A stretch of 64,000 bases of DNA from Pelomonas sp047654785 (GCF_047654785.1 NZ_JASGKQ010000003.1:1054001-1118000); one strand, 5' to 3'; positions 1 to 9,095 are shown, counted from the stretch's first letter. Notes: a model not told the origin generated them from the letters alone. Program-made: numbers and translations.

Positions 1-339
1 GTAGCTGGCGGGGTCGATCTGGTAGAGCAACTGGCCGGCCTTGACGTCGCTGCCCTCGGTGAAGGCGCGGGTCTTGACGATGCCGGTCACCTGCGGCCGC
101 ACCTCGGCGTTCTGGAAGGCCACGGTGCGGCCGGCCAGCTCGGCGGTCAGCGCCACGCGCTGCGGCTGCAGCGTCAGCACGCCGACCGGCGCGGCCGGGG
201 CGGCGCCCGGCTTGGCGGCGGGGGCGTCGGCGGCCTGGCCGCAGGCGCTCAGCGTGAAGGCGGCCACGACGGCCACCACCACGGTCAGCAGCGTGAACGC
301 CGGCATGCCGAGCGTGGGACGGGAGGGGAACTTGCGCAT
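1..339 (-). CDS. RND efflux periplasmic adaptor (AcrA/MexA family), N-terminal part
   Basis: Only the first 113 codons are in the window; the gene continues beyond its left edge. The product starts with a lipoprotein signal ending in the lipobox LSAC (Cys near residue 33). A proline/alanine linker and the start of a membrane-fusion protein follow, with a segment like AELAGRTVAFQNAEVRPQ and then GQLLYQIDP, typical of the barrel-sandwich hybrid domain. Family members join an inner-membrane RND pump to an outer-membrane channel. The pump gene would lie further left. TetR-type palindromes lie upstream of the start. Substrate cannot be predicted. Confidence 0.85.
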   Translation of the reverse strand, partial: MRKFPSRPTLGMPAFTLLTVVVAVVAAFTLSACGQAADAPAAKPGAAPAAPVGVLTLQPQRVALTAELAGRTVAFQNAEVRPQVTGIVKTRAFTEGSDVKAGQLLYQIDPASY

Positions 340-416
340 CGCGAGCCTCGAAGTCGAAAAGGGGCCGGACCCCTGCGCCGCCCGGTGGGGCGGCGCGCCG
401 GGCGCGGCGGGTTGTG

Positions 417-500
417 TTCTGAATGACTGTTCATTCTATTTTCGGGCGGCGCCAGCGCAAGCAAAACATGAATGACCATTCAGAAATGAAGGGTCATTCA
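417..500. promoter_or_regulatory. Cluster of TetR-type operator palindromes upstream of the efflux adaptor
   Basis: There are three related sites. GAATGACTGTTCATTC (421-436) is a perfect inverted repeat with 6-bp arms. TGAATGACCATTCA (469-482) and TGAAGGGTCATTCA (487-500) follow with an 18-bp period. TGAATG/CATTCA sites of this kind are typical of TetR/AcrR repressors of RND pumps. No tetR gene lies beside them: the gene to the right is gspB, on the same strand. The repressor is therefore outside the window or unlinked. Confidence 0.6.
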
Positions 501-558
501 GCCGCTGGCGTGACGCCGTGCACGAACCGCGGGCCGCGCCGCCCGCACCGCGCCCCCG

Positions 559-1176
559 CTAGACCGGCTGCCGGTAGCGCTGCCCCTTGAAGCGCAGCAG
601 CAGCTCGCGCGGGCCGATGCGCTCCAGCACCAGGTCGGCGCCCAGGCTGGCGCCCTCGCGCATCACCTCGCCGTTGATCATCACGAAGCGGCTGGCCGGG
701 TCGTCCGAATAGACCGTGCCGCTGATCGCCAGCCGCGGCAGCTCGCGGCGCAGGCTCTCGGGCAGCTCGGCCAGCCGCGGGATGCGCGCCTCGGCCACCG
801 GCGCGGGGGCGGGCGCCGTCGCCACCATGGCGCCGGGTGCCGGTGGCGGCGCCAGGTAGGGCGAGCCGGACGCCTCGGGCTGCGGCGCCGGTGCCACCGG
901 CGCAGGCGGCGCGGCGGGCGGTGCCGGCGGCTCGGCGCGGTGTGCCGGGGCCGGCGGCGAGCCCGCGTCGGGCGGGCCGGCGGCCCACCAGCTGCCGGCG
1001 GCCACGCCGGCCAGCAACAGCAGGCCGCCGCCGGCCCAGGGCAGCCAGCGGCGCGGGCCGGCGCCCGGCGGGGCATCGCCGCCGGCCGGCGGCGGGGTGT
1101 GCAGGCCGGGCACCTGGCCGCGTTCGCGGGCGCGGTCGGCTTCGGCCCGGCGCAGGGCGTCGAGGATGTAGGACAT
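559..1176 (-). CDS. gspB: GspB-like general secretion pathway accessory protein
   Basis: 205 aa. The start MSYILDALRRAEADRARERG is the hallmark of the GspB/ExeB N-terminus. A single membrane segment follows (about residues 45-65), then a long Pro/Ala-rich periplasmic linker and a C-terminal domain containing LAISGTVYSDDPASRFVMIN and a conserved GxxLGxDLVLERI stretch. GspB works with the ATPase GspA to insert or assemble the type II secretin through peptidoglycan. It lies 8 bp downstream of gspA on the same strand, so the two are probably co-transcribed. No other type II secretion genes are in the window. Confidence 0.85.
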   Translation of the reverse strand: MSYILDALRRAEADRARERGQVPGLHTPPPAGGDAPPGAGPRRWLPWAGGGLLLLAGVAAGSWWAAGPPDAGSPPAPAHRAEPPAPPAAPPAPVAPAPQPEASGSPYLAPPPAPGAMVATAPAPAPVAEARIPRLAELPESLRRELPRLAISGTVYSDDPASRFVMINGEVMREGASLGADLVLERIGPRELLLRFKGQRYRQPV

Positions 1177-1184
1177 GGCGGTTC

Positions 1185-2867
1185 TCAGTCGCTCGCTTCC
1201 GGAGGGGCGGGCGCGTCGTCCAGGCGCGGTTCGGCGACGCCGCTGGCCCGGTTGAGCAGCATCAGCGTGACGGGGCCGACGCGGCCGTCCGGCTGCAGGC
1301 CCTGGCTGGCCTGGAAGGCCTGCACCTGGCGGGTCAGCGCCGCCCCGCCGGGCGCGGCGGAGGCGGCCGGGCCGGCCGGCGCGGCGATGCCGGGCACGCG
1401 GGCCAGCTGCGCGGCCAGCCAGTCGCGCAGCGGGCCGGTGCCGCCGGCGCGGCCGGTGTAGCCCGGCGGCACGCGCCAGAAGGTGGTGAACTCGCCGCGC
1501 CAGGCGCCGGCCAATTCGGGCAGTGCGATCCGGCGCGGCTGGCCGCCGACCCACAGCGTGGCCTGCTGGCCGTCCAGCCCGACCAGCGCGGCCAGGGCCG
1601 GCGCGTGGCCGGGGCGGCGCAGCGTCAGCAGCACGGGGCGGTCGAGCAGGCGCAGCAGCGACGCGCTGCCGGTGCCGCTGCGGTAGCACTGCAGGCCGCG
1701 CTGCGCGGCGGCGGCGCAGGGCTCGGCGCCGGCGGCCAGCGGCAGGCCCCAGCGTCCGGCCAGCGCCGCCCAGGCGTCGCCGTCCTGCGGCGCCCAGTCG
1801 GCCAGCTGCAGCGGCGCTGGGGCCGGCACGGGCTGGGCGGCGGCGCTGGCCGCCGGCGCGGCACTGGCGGCCCCGGATGCGAATGCGGCGCTGGCCGCCG
1901 TGGCGGCGGCGGCCGCGGCCGGGCCGTCGCTGCCGGCCTGCCGCTGCTTCTGCAGCGCCCAGGCCAGCCCGGCGCTGGCCACGACGGCGGCCAGCGCCAC
2001 CAGCGCGATGCCGACCGGGTCCCGCCGCCCGCGCCGGGGAGCGGGCGCGGCGGGCTGCGCGTCGAACACCTCGGCGGCGGCCCGGCGCACGATCTTCGGC
2101 GTGACCTGCGCCTGGCCGCTGGCGTAGCCGCCCAGCAGCGCGCGGTCGCACAGCAGGTTGATGCGGCGCGGCACGCCGCGGGTGAGCTGGTGGATGAGGC
2201 GCAGCGCGGCGCGGTCGAAGGGCAGGGCGCCGGTCAGGCCGGCCACGGTCAGGCGGTGGCCGACGTACTGCGCCGTCTCGGTGGCCGACAGCGCGCCCAG
2301 GTGGAAGCGGGCGATCACGCGCTGCGCCAGCTGCTCCAGCTCCGGCCGCGCCAGCATGCCGCGCAGCTCGGGCTGGCCGATCAGCACCACCTGCAGCAGC
2401 TTGCGCTCGGCCGTCTCCAGGTTGGTCAGCAGGCGCAGTTGCTCCAGCACGTCGGCCGAGAGGTTCTGCGCCTCGTCGATGATGAGCACGTTGTTGCGCC
2501 CGGCCGCGTGCTGGGCCAGCAGGAAGGCGTTCAGCGGGTCGACGAAGTCCTTCACCGTCCGCGCGCCGGCCGGCACGGGCAGGTGGAACTCGTCGCAGAC
2601 GGCCCGCAGCAGCTCCGGCACGGTGAGCTTGGGGTTGAAGATGTAGGCGACGTTGCAGTTCGCCGGCACCTGCTCCAGGAAGCAGCGGCAGACGGTGGTC
2701 TTGCCGGCGCCGATCTCGCCGGTGAGCAGCACGAAGCCGCCGCCGCCGTCCAGCCCGTACAGCAGGTGGGCGAGCGCCTCGCGGTGGCGCTCGCTCATGA
2801 ACAGGTAGTGCGGGTCCGGCGCGATCGAGAACGGCGCGTGTTTCAAGCCGAAGAAGGGCGCGTACAT
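1185..2867 (-). CDS. gspA: GspA/ExeA-like AAA ATPase with peptidoglycan-binding domain
   Basis: 560 aa. The start MYAPFFGLKHAPFSIAPDPH is typical of ExeA-type ATPases. The N-terminal AAA domain has Walker A GEIGAGKTT (about residue 50) and Walker B VLIIDEAQNLS. A transmembrane helix lies near residues 285-305, followed by an Ala-rich linker. The periplasmic part ends in a PG_binding_1-like motif (QAFQASQGLQPDGRVGPVT). In Aeromonas, ExeA and ExeB remodel peptidoglycan so that the secretin can be placed. It is immediately upstream of gspB, and the pair forms a short operon. Confidence 0.88.
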   Translation of the reverse strand: MYAPFFGLKHAPFSIAPDPHYLFMSERHREALAHLLYGLDGGGGFVLLTGEIGAGKTTVCRCFLEQVPANCNVAYIFNPKLTVPELLRAVCDEFHLPVPAGARTVKDFVDPLNAFLLAQHAAGRNNVLIIDEAQNLSADVLEQLRLLTNLETAERKLLQVVLIGQPELRGMLARPELEQLAQRVIARFHLGALSATETAQYVGHRLTVAGLTGALPFDRAALRLIHQLTRGVPRRINLLCDRALLGGYASGQAQVTPKIVRRAAAEVFDAQPAAPAPRRGRRDPVGIALVALAAVVASAGLAWALQKQRQAGSDGPAAAAAATAASAAFASGAASAAPAASAAAQPVPAPAPLQLADWAPQDGDAWAALAGRWGLPLAAGAEPCAAAAQRGLQCYRSGTGSASLLRLLDRPVLLTLRRPGHAPALAALVGLDGQQATLWVGGQPRRIALPELAGAWRGEFTTFWRVPPGYTGRAGGTGPLRDWLAAQLARVPGIAAPAGPAASAAPGGAALTRQVQAFQASQGLQPDGRVGPVTLMLLNRASGVAEPRLDDAPAPPEASD

Positions 2868-2908
2868 GGGCCGGCAGGATAACCACCCGCCTCGGCGGGC
2901 CGGCGCCG

Positions 2909-4714
2909 TCAGGCGGCGGCGCCGGGCGGCGGCTGCAGCCCGAACTGCATCGCCGCCAGCCGCGCATACAGCCCGCCGCGCGCGACCAGCTCGTCGTGCC
3001 GGCCGATGTCGACGATGCGGCCGGCGTCCAGCACGACGATGCGGTCGGCCTTCTGGATCGTCGCCAGCCGGTGGGCGATGACCAGCGTCGTGCGGTGCTG
3101 CATCGCGGCTTCCAGCGCGGCCTGCACGACGCGCTCGCTCTCGGCGTCCAGCGCGCTGGTGGCCTCGTCGAGCAGCAGCAGCGGCGGGTTCTTCAGCATC
3201 GCGCGGGCGATGCTGATGCGCTGGCGCTGGCCGCCCGACAGGCGCACCCCGCGCTCGCCCAGGAAGCTCTGGTAGCCCTCGGGCAGCGCGCGGATGAAGT
3301 CGTCCGCGAACGCGGCCCGGGCGGCGGCGACGACCTCGTCGTCGCTCGCGCCGGGGCGGCCGTAGCGGATGTTCTCCATCGCGGTGGTCGAGAAGATCAC
3401 GCTGTCCTGCGGCACCAGGCCGATGGCCGCGCGCAGGTCGGCCAGCGCCAGCTGCCGCGTCGGCACGCCGTTCAGCCGGACCTCGCCGGCCTGCGGGTCG
3501 TAGAAGCGCAGCAGCAGCTGGAACAGCGTGGTCTTGCCGGCGCCGCTGGGGCCCACGAGCGCGACGGTCTCGCCGGGCTCGATGGCCAGTTGCACGCCGT
3601 CCAGCGCGGCGGTCTGCGGGCGCGACGGGTAGTGGAAGCGGACGTTCTCGAACGCCACGCGCGAGCCGCCGCGGGGCGCCGGCAGCGGCTGCGGCGCGGG
3701 CGGGTCGGCCACCGGCGAGCGGGCGCCCATCAGCTCCACCAGCCGCTCGGTGGCGCCGGCCGCGCGCAGCACGTCGCCCCAGACCTCGGCCAGCACCGCC
3801 ACGGAGCTGACCAGCAGCGTCACGTAGACCACCGTCTGGCCCAGGTGGCCGGCGCTGATCTTGCCGGCGATGACGGCCTGCGTGCCCTGGTACAGCCCCC
3901 ACAGCATCGCGCCGAACACGGCGGTGATGATGAAGGCCACCAGGAAGCTGCGCACCCGGGTGCGCTTGCGGGCCACGTCGAACGCGGCCTCGCTGGCGGC
4001 GGCGAAGCGGCGGCCCTCCGCGCCTTCCTGCGTGTAGCTCTGCACCACGGTGACGGCGTTCAGCACCTCGGCGGCGATGGCGGAGGTGTCGGCCACGCGG
4101 TCCTGGCTGGCGCGCGAGAGCTTGCGCACGCGCCGGCCGAAATACAGCGCCGGCGCGACGACGAGCACCAGCAGCCCCAGCACCTGGCCCATCACGTAGG
4201 GGTTGGTGACGATGAGCATCAGCAGCGCGCCGACGGCCATCACCGTGTTGCGCAGGCCCATCGAGAGGCTGGAGCCCACGACGGTCTGCACGACCGTGGT
4301 GTCGGTCGTGATGCGCGAGAGGACCTCGCCGGTCTGCGTGGTCTCGAAGAACTCCGGGCTCTGGCGCAGCACGTGGGTGTAGACGGCGTTGCGCAGGTCG
4401 GCCGTGACGCGCTCGCCCAGCCAGGTCACCATGTAGAAGCGCGAGGCCGAGAACAGCCCGAGCGCCGCGCCGACGGCGAACATCGCCAGGAAGTGCTCGC
4501 GCAGCGCGATCAGCCGCTCGCCGGCATTGGCGGCGCCGAAGCCGGCGTCGATCAGGCCGCGCAGCGCGATGGGGAAGGCCAGCGTGGCCAGCGCGGCGCC
4601 GGCCAGCGCCAGCAGCGCCAGTGCGATGCGGCCGCGGTAGGGGCGCAGGAAGGGCAGCAGCCCGCTCAGCGAGCGGGCCTGTTTGGACGCGGGGCGTTCG
4701 GTGGTGGCACTCAT
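2909..4714 (-). CDS. ABC exporter, fused membrane and ATPase domains (MsbA-like)
   Basis: 601 aa half-transporter. A six-helix ABC transmembrane domain fills about residues 25-320. The nucleotide-binding domain has Walker A GPSGAGKTT, signature LSGGQRQRI, Walker B LLLLDEATSALD and the switch His in VIAHRLAT. This is the lipid/multidrug exporter class (MsbA, BmrA), which acts as a homodimer in the inner membrane. The chosen ATG begins MSATTERPASKQ; an in-frame ATG 24 bases upstream is possible, and neither has a strong ribosome-binding site. Substrate is unknown. Confidence 0.88.
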   Translation of the reverse strand: MSATTERPASKQARSLSGLLPFLRPYRGRIALALLALAGAALATLAFPIALRGLIDAGFGAANAGERLIALREHFLAMFAVGAALGLFSASRFYMVTWLGERVTADLRNAVYTHVLRQSPEFFETTQTGEVLSRITTDTTVVQTVVGSSLSMGLRNTVMAVGALLMLIVTNPYVMGQVLGLLVLVVAPALYFGRRVRKLSRASQDRVADTSAIAAEVLNAVTVVQSYTQEGAEGRRFAAASEAAFDVARKRTRVRSFLVAFIITAVFGAMLWGLYQGTQAVIAGKISAGHLGQTVVYVTLLVSSVAVLAEVWGDVLRAAGATERLVELMGARSPVADPPAPQPLPAPRGGSRVAFENVRFHYPSRPQTAALDGVQLAIEPGETVALVGPSGAGKTTLFQLLLRFYDPQAGEVRLNGVPTRQLALADLRAAIGLVPQDSVIFSTTAMENIRYGRPGASDDEVVAAARAAFADDFIRALPEGYQSFLGERGVRLSGGQRQRISIARAMLKNPPLLLLDEATSALDAESERVVQAALEAAMQHRTTLVIAHRLATIQKADRIVVLDAGRIVDIGRHDELVARGGLYARLAAMQFGLQPPPGAAA

Positions 4715-4789
4715 GTCGTCGGGAAATGGGTGGCGCAAACAGGCAACGATAAATGGGGCGGCGCGCCGGCCGCGGATTGGAACAGGTTC

Positions 4790-5845
4790 TCAGGCCAGCG
4801 GCGGCCGGCCGGCGTAGCCGGTCAGCTCCAGGTAGCCCCAGCCGGCCTCGCGGCCGCGCTCGTCCAGCAGGCGGGCGGCGCCCTCCCAGTAGACGAGGCC
4901 GGTGCTGGCGCGGGCGTCGATTTCCTGCGCGTCGAACGCGGCCACCAGGCGCATGTCGCCGGCCGGGCTGCGCAGCTGCCACTCGACGGGCCAGCGGCCG
5001 CCGGTGGCGGGGCTGGTCCAGTGCCGCCGCGGCGTCATCACCACCTCGCCGGGCGCGAAGCTGCGGTCCGGCTCGCCCGGGCGGCGCAGGCTGCCGCCGG
5101 CCCAGTGGCGCGAGCCGTCCGGCCGGCGCAGCTGGAACAGCGTCAACGCGCGGCCGTCGTGCAGGTTGATGCCCAGCCAGTCCCAGCCGACGGCGCCGCC
5201 CAGCAGGCGGTCGCTCCATTCGTGGTCCAGCCAGCTGCGGCCGGCCAGGCTCTGGCGGCCGCCGTCCAGCGTCAGAGCGGCCTGGGTGTGCAGCTGCGGG
5301 CGGGAGTAGTAGTGGCTGAACTGCGCCGGGTCCGGCCCCTTGCGGGAGCGGCCGCCGTCGCCCTGCAGCAGCGGCGCGTCGGGCGAGGCCAGCTCCAGCT
5401 CCAGCGAGAAGCCCGGCCCGCTGAACACTGCGCGGTGGCCGTCGCGCTCGCGCCGCAGCCGCCAGTCGCGCAGCTGGAGCTGGCAGTCGCCCTCGGCGGC
5501 GAACACCGCGCCCGGCGTGGCGCGCAACAGGCGCTGCGCATGGCGCTGGCGCTTCGCGCCCAGGTCGGACAGCGCCACGTGGCCCAGCAGCAGCTGCCGG
5601 GCGGCCAGCGCGCTGGGGTGGCCGGCCGCGGCCGGGCCGCGCAGCCGGAAGAAGGTGAGCTGGTAGCCGAAGCGTGGCGGGCTGCCGTCGCGGTCGCCCA
5701 GCAGGCCGGTGAGGTACCACCACTCGATGGCCTGGGCCGGGTGGGCGCCGAAGTCGGCGGGGAAGTCCATTGCCGCACTGCCACCATCGGCGTGCGCCGG
5801 CAGCGGCAGCGCGGCCAGCAGCAGCGTGCGGCGGGCGAGCGGCAT
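4790..5845 (-). CDS. AttH/CrtC-like secreted protein (carotenoid 1,2-hydratase family fold)
   Basis: 351 aa with a signal peptide (cleavage near ALPLPAHA). Motifs of the CrtC/AttH lipocalin-like family are present: EWWYLTG near the start, FFRL, HYYSRPQL, SWLDHEWSD and DWLGINLHDGRALTLFQLR. The family includes Rubrivivax CrtC and Agrobacterium AttH, but members next to ABC exporters have no proven activity. The start codon overlaps the permease stop (TGATG), so the two are translationally coupled. ABC ATPase, FtsX permease and AttH form a recurring set, and export or processing of a lipid-like compound is a guess. Confidence 0.8.
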   Translation of the reverse strand: MPLARRTLLLAALPLPAHADGGSAAMDFPADFGAHPAQAIEWWYLTGLLGDRDGSPPRFGYQLTFFRLRGPAAAGHPSALAARQLLLGHVALSDLGAKRQRHAQRLLRATPGAVFAAEGDCQLQLRDWRLRRERDGHRAVFSGPGFSLELELASPDAPLLQGDGGRSRKGPDPAQFSHYYSRPQLHTQAALTLDGGRQSLAGRSWLDHEWSDRLLGGAVGWDWLGINLHDGRALTLFQLRRPDGSRHWAGGSLRRPGEPDRSFAPGEVVMTPRRHWTSPATGGRWPVEWQLRSPAGDMRLVAAFDAQEIDARASTGLVYWEGAARLLDERGREAGWGYLELTGYAGRPPLA

Positions 5846-8391
5846 CAGGCGTCCTCCCGCACGGCGTGGACGGCGTCGACACCCAGCGCGTGGCGGCCGG
5901 CCAGCAGCGAGGCACCCACGGTGGCCGCCAGCGCCAGGCCGGCCAGCGCGGCCAGGCGGCCCGGCGGCAGCGCCAGGTCCATGCTCCAGTGGAAGCTCTG
6001 CGGGTTCACCACGTACACCAGCACCGCGCTCAGCCCCAGCCCGAGCGCGAGGCCGGCGAGCACGCCCGCGCCGCCGCTGAGGCCGGCTTCGAGCAGCAGC
6101 AGGCGCAGCAGGCCGCGCCGCGACAGCCCCAGGTGGCGCAGCAGCCCGAACTCGCGCCGCCGCGCCAGCGCCTGCGCCGACTGGCTGGCGGCGACGCCGA
6201 ACAGCCCCACCGCCAGCGCCACCGCCTGCAGTACGGTGGTGATGGCGAAGCTGCGGTCGAACAGGCGCAGCGACAGCGCGCGCAGCTCGCCGGCCGCGGC
6301 CAGCTCCGCGGCGTCGCCGGCCAGCCGCTGCACGGCGGCGCGGGCCGCGTCCGGCGCGGCGCCGGGCGCCAGCCACAGCGCCAGCTCGGTGACGCCGGCA
6401 TCGCCGCTCAGGCGCCGGTAGTCCGCCAGCGCCATCCACAGCGCGCTGGACTGGCGGGCGTAGTCGCGCCACACGCCCTGCACCTGCAGCATCGCGGGGC
6501 GGCCGTCCGCCAGCTCGGCGCGGACGACGCGGCCCGGCACCAGCCCGTCGCGGTCGCGGCCGGCCTCGTTGACCCACACCGGCACGGCGCCGGGCGCGGC
6601 CGGGCCGGCCCAGCGCGCCTGCAGCGGCAGGGCGCCGGCGTCCAGCGCGCGGGCGGTCAGCGGCACGGCCTCGGCCCCGAGCGCCAGCCGCAGCCGCGTC
6701 GTGCGCTGCGGCGCGCTGCGGGCCACGGCGGGCAGGCGCGCCAGCTGCGCGAGCAGCGCGGGCGGCAGCGGCGCGGGCTGGCCGCCGGCGTCGCGCAGCG
6801 GGCTGCGCAGGTAGAGGTCGGCGGGCAGCGCGGCGTCCAGCCAGTGCTGCAGCGACTGGCGGAAGCTGCCGATCATCACCGTCATCGCGACGGCCAGCGC
6901 CAGCGCGACCAGCACGCCGGCCAGCGCGCGGCGCGCATCGGCGGCCTGGTCGCGGCTGCGCTCGCGGGCCAGCAGCAGCAGCGGGCCGGCGCCCGCGCGC
7001 CCGAGCACCGCCGCCAGCGCCCGCACCAGCGCCGGCACCAGGGCCAGGCCGCCGAGCAGCAGGCAGAGCATGGCGAGGTAGGCGGCCACGGGCAGGTCCG
7101 GCCACCACGGCGGCAGCGCCGCCAGCGCGCCGCCCAGCGCCAGCAGCGCGACGCCCGCCCAGGCCGGCGCCGCGCGGCCGGCCGGCAGGCCCAGGCCCTT
7201 GAGCACCAGCGCCGGGGCGATGCGCCGCACCGTCCAGGCCGGCGCGAGCGCGGCGGCCAGCGTCGCCGCCAGGCCCAGCGCGGCATGGGCCAGCGCCGGC
7301 CCCAGCAGCGGCTGGCGCCACAGCAGCCCGGCCGACGCGCCGCTGGCGCCGTGCAGGCCCAGGTCGCTGCCGAGCAGCGCCAGCGCGCCGGCCGCCAGCG
7401 CCAGGCCGAGCGCCAGCCCCAGCGCCGTGCCGGCGGCGCCGATCACCAGGCCCTCCATGACCAGCAGCCGCCAGCGCATGCGCGCCGACACGCCCAGCAC
7501 GCCGGCCAGCGCCCACTGCGGCAGGCGCTGCGCGGTGGCCAGCGACAGCACCGCGTAGACGAGGAAGCTGCCGGTGAACAGCGCCATCAGCGCCAGCAGG
7601 CCGAGGTTGACGCGATAGGCGCGGGTCAGGTCGGCGAGGCGGGCACCCTCGTCGCCGGGTGGCGCGGCGCGCCAGCGGGCGGGCAGGCGGGCGACCCAGG
7701 CGGCGGCGTCCACGCCGGAGGCGAGCTGCAGGTCGATGCGGTCCAGCGTGCCGAGGCGGCCGAACAGCGCTTGCGCGTCGGCGATGTCGAGCACGCCCAG
7801 CGGCGCGCTGCCGGCGGCGACGCGGCCGCCGATGCGCAGTTCCACGTCGCGCGGGCTGCCGTCGGGCTGGGGCAGCCTCAGATGCAGCCGCGCCGCACCG
7901 TGCGGCAGGCGCAGGCGCGCGGCGGCGTTCAGGTGCACCGTGTCGGGCGCGAGCAGCGCGCCGAGGCCGCCGTCGGTCTGCGGCGCTAGTTCTGGAGCGA
8001 TGGGGCGGCCTTCGTTGGCCGAGGCCAGCAGCGCCAGCGGGTCCAGGCCGATCAGGCGGATGCTCAGGCCGTGGCCGGCCGCGTCGGTCTGGCCGGGCCA
8101 CAGCGCCTGGGCCTCGACGACGGGGTTGGCGGCGGCGACCCCGGGGCGGCTCAGCAGCTCGGCGAGGTCGGCGTCGGCGAGCGGACCGGTGCGGGCGCGC
8201 AGCACCAGGTCGGGCTGGCCGTTGACGCCGCGCGCCGCGCGTGCGAACTCGGCCAGCGCCGCGCCGTTGAGCAGATGCACGCCGAAGGCCAGCGCCACGC
8301 CGAGCATGACGGCGACGACGGCCAGCACGACGCGGCCGGGCTGGTCGCGCCAGGCGGGCCAGCAGAGGTGGCGCCAGAGGCGGAGGGTCAC
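5845..8391 (-). CDS. ABC transporter permease, FtsX/MacB superfamily (YbbP/AttF-like)
   Basis: 848 aa with two FtsX-type permease repeats. There is one N-terminal helix (RVVLAVVAVMLGVALAFGVH), a periplasmic domain, three helices near residues 250-370, a further central cluster, a second periplasmic domain and three C-terminal helices. Size and layout match YbbP-type permeases, which pair with a small separate ATPase. The GTG start overlaps the vapC stop (GTGA), so ribosomes may arrive from vapC. The matching ATPase gene is probably the one at 10345-11004, now separated by about 2 kb of inserted DNA. Confidence 0.85.
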   Translation of the reverse strand: MTLRLWRHLCWPAWRDQPGRVVLAVVAVMLGVALAFGVHLLNGAALAEFARAARGVNGQPDLVLRARTGPLADADLAELLSRPGVAAANPVVEAQALWPGQTDAAGHGLSIRLIGLDPLALLASANEGRPIAPELAPQTDGGLGALLAPDTVHLNAAARLRLPHGAARLHLRLPQPDGSPRDVELRIGGRVAAGSAPLGVLDIADAQALFGRLGTLDRIDLQLASGVDAAAWVARLPARWRAAPPGDEGARLADLTRAYRVNLGLLALMALFTGSFLVYAVLSLATAQRLPQWALAGVLGVSARMRWRLLVMEGLVIGAAGTALGLALGLALAAGALALLGSDLGLHGASGASAGLLWRQPLLGPALAHAALGLAATLAAALAPAWTVRRIAPALVLKGLGLPAGRAAPAWAGVALLALGGALAALPPWWPDLPVAAYLAMLCLLLGGLALVPALVRALAAVLGRAGAGPLLLLARERSRDQAADARRALAGVLVALALAVAMTVMIGSFRQSLQHWLDAALPADLYLRSPLRDAGGQPAPLPPALLAQLARLPAVARSAPQRTTRLRLALGAEAVPLTARALDAGALPLQARWAGPAAPGAVPVWVNEAGRDRDGLVPGRVVRAELADGRPAMLQVQGVWRDYARQSSALWMALADYRRLSGDAGVTELALWLAPGAAPDAARAAVQRLAGDAAELAAAGELRALSLRLFDRSFAITTVLQAVALAVGLFGVAASQSAQALARRREFGLLRHLGLSRRGLLRLLLLEAGLSGGAGVLAGLALGLGLSAVLVYVVNPQSFHWSMDLALPPGRLAALAGLALAATVGASLLAGRHALGVDAVHAVREDA

Positions 8392-8807
8392 GACGAAAAG
8401 GGGTTCAGCACGCGCACGCCGGTGCCCGAGAAGCCGGCCACGTTGCGCGTGACCAGCGTTAGGCCGTGCATCAGCGCGATGGCGGCGATCTGCTTGTCCA
8501 GTGCGTTCTCCGGGTGCGGCACGCGCAGCCGGCCCCAGACCTGGGCGGCATCCAGGTCGAAGGGCAGGATGAACTCCGCAAAATCCTGCACCACGCCGGC
8601 CAGCCAGTGTTCCAGCCGGTCGGCCTGCACGGTGTCGCCACGGCGGCGGATCAGGTCCACGCCGCGCCGCAGTTCGCCCACCGTCACGACGCTGAGGAAA
8701 GCGGGCTCGTCCCGCTCGGCGCAGCGGCGCAGGAAAGCCGACACGCCGGCGTCGGCCTTTTTTCCCTTGCGCGCTTCGCTGATGACGTGGGTGTCAATCA
8801 AATACAC
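8388..8807 (-). CDS. vapC: VapC/FitB-type PIN-domain toxin
   Basis: 139 aa from a GTG start (VYLIDTHVISEARKG). PIN-domain acidic residues are visible: D in YLIDTH, E in VTVGELRRG, D in LPFDLDAA and D in NALDKQIAAIA. The protein ends with the usual FSGTGVRVLNPF. VapC toxins are Mg-dependent RNases restrained by VapB. The start overlaps the end of vapB by 14 bases, the normal arrangement. Its stop codon overlaps the GTG of the downstream ABC permease, so it is embedded in the transporter operon. Confidence 0.88.
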   Translation of the reverse strand: MYLIDTHVISEARKGKKADAGVSAFLRRCAERDEPAFLSVVTVGELRRGVDLIRRRGDTVQADRLEHWLAGVVQDFAEFILPFDLDAAQVWGRLRVPHPENALDKQIAAIALMHGLTLVTRNVAGFSGTGVRVLNPFSS

Positions 8808-9027
8808 GCGCCGCCTCGCCGCCCTGCGCCCGCACGAAATCGGCATCCTCGCCCACGTCGGGCATGGCGGCCAGCACCTCGGCCGGCGAACGGCGGCGGG
8901 TTTTCAGCAGCGCGTCGGCCAGCACGGCGCGGTGCTCGGCCTCGGTGCTGCGCCCGTGGCGGGCGGCGCGCGACTTCAGCGCCTTGACGATGGCGTCATC
9001 GACGTTGCGGACGATCAGGCTGGACAT
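8794..9027 (-). CDS. vapB: VapB/FitA-type antitoxin
   Basis: 77 aa. The N-terminus (MSSLIVRNVDDAIVKALKSR) is a FitA-like ribbon-helix-helix, and the C-terminal tail (PAEVLAAMPDVGEDADFVRAQ) is the part that wraps the toxin in this family. The 68 bases upstream of its start, up to the stop of the ABC-ATPase stump, hold the 10-bp palindrome GATCGCGATC (9059-9068), a possible autoregulatory operator. Confidence 0.85.
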   Translation of the reverse strand: MSSLIVRNVDDAIVKALKSRAARHGRSTEAEHRAVLADALLKTRRRSPAEVLAAMPDVGEDADFVRAQGGEAARVFD

Positions 9028-9095
9028 GCGCGGCTTTCGGGGTGGGGATGCTATCAATGATCGCGATCCGGGATTCGGGCCCCAGGGTCCAGGTC

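Noticed and set aside
559..2867. A complete type II secretion locus
   Set aside because: Only the accessory pair gspA/gspB is here; no gspC-M genes are in the window.
837..2882. Very long open frames antisense to gspA/gspB, such as 681 codons on the plus strand
   Set aside because: In DNA of this GC content long frames opposite to real genes are normal. The translations are low-complexity (Arg/Ala/Gly) and show no family motif, while the minus-strand genes have clear domains.
2996..6421. 1141-codon plus-strand frame opposite the ABC exporter, AttH and permease genes
   Set aside because: It crosses three well-supported genes on the other strand, is rich in Gln/His/Arg from reversed codons and has no recognisable domain.
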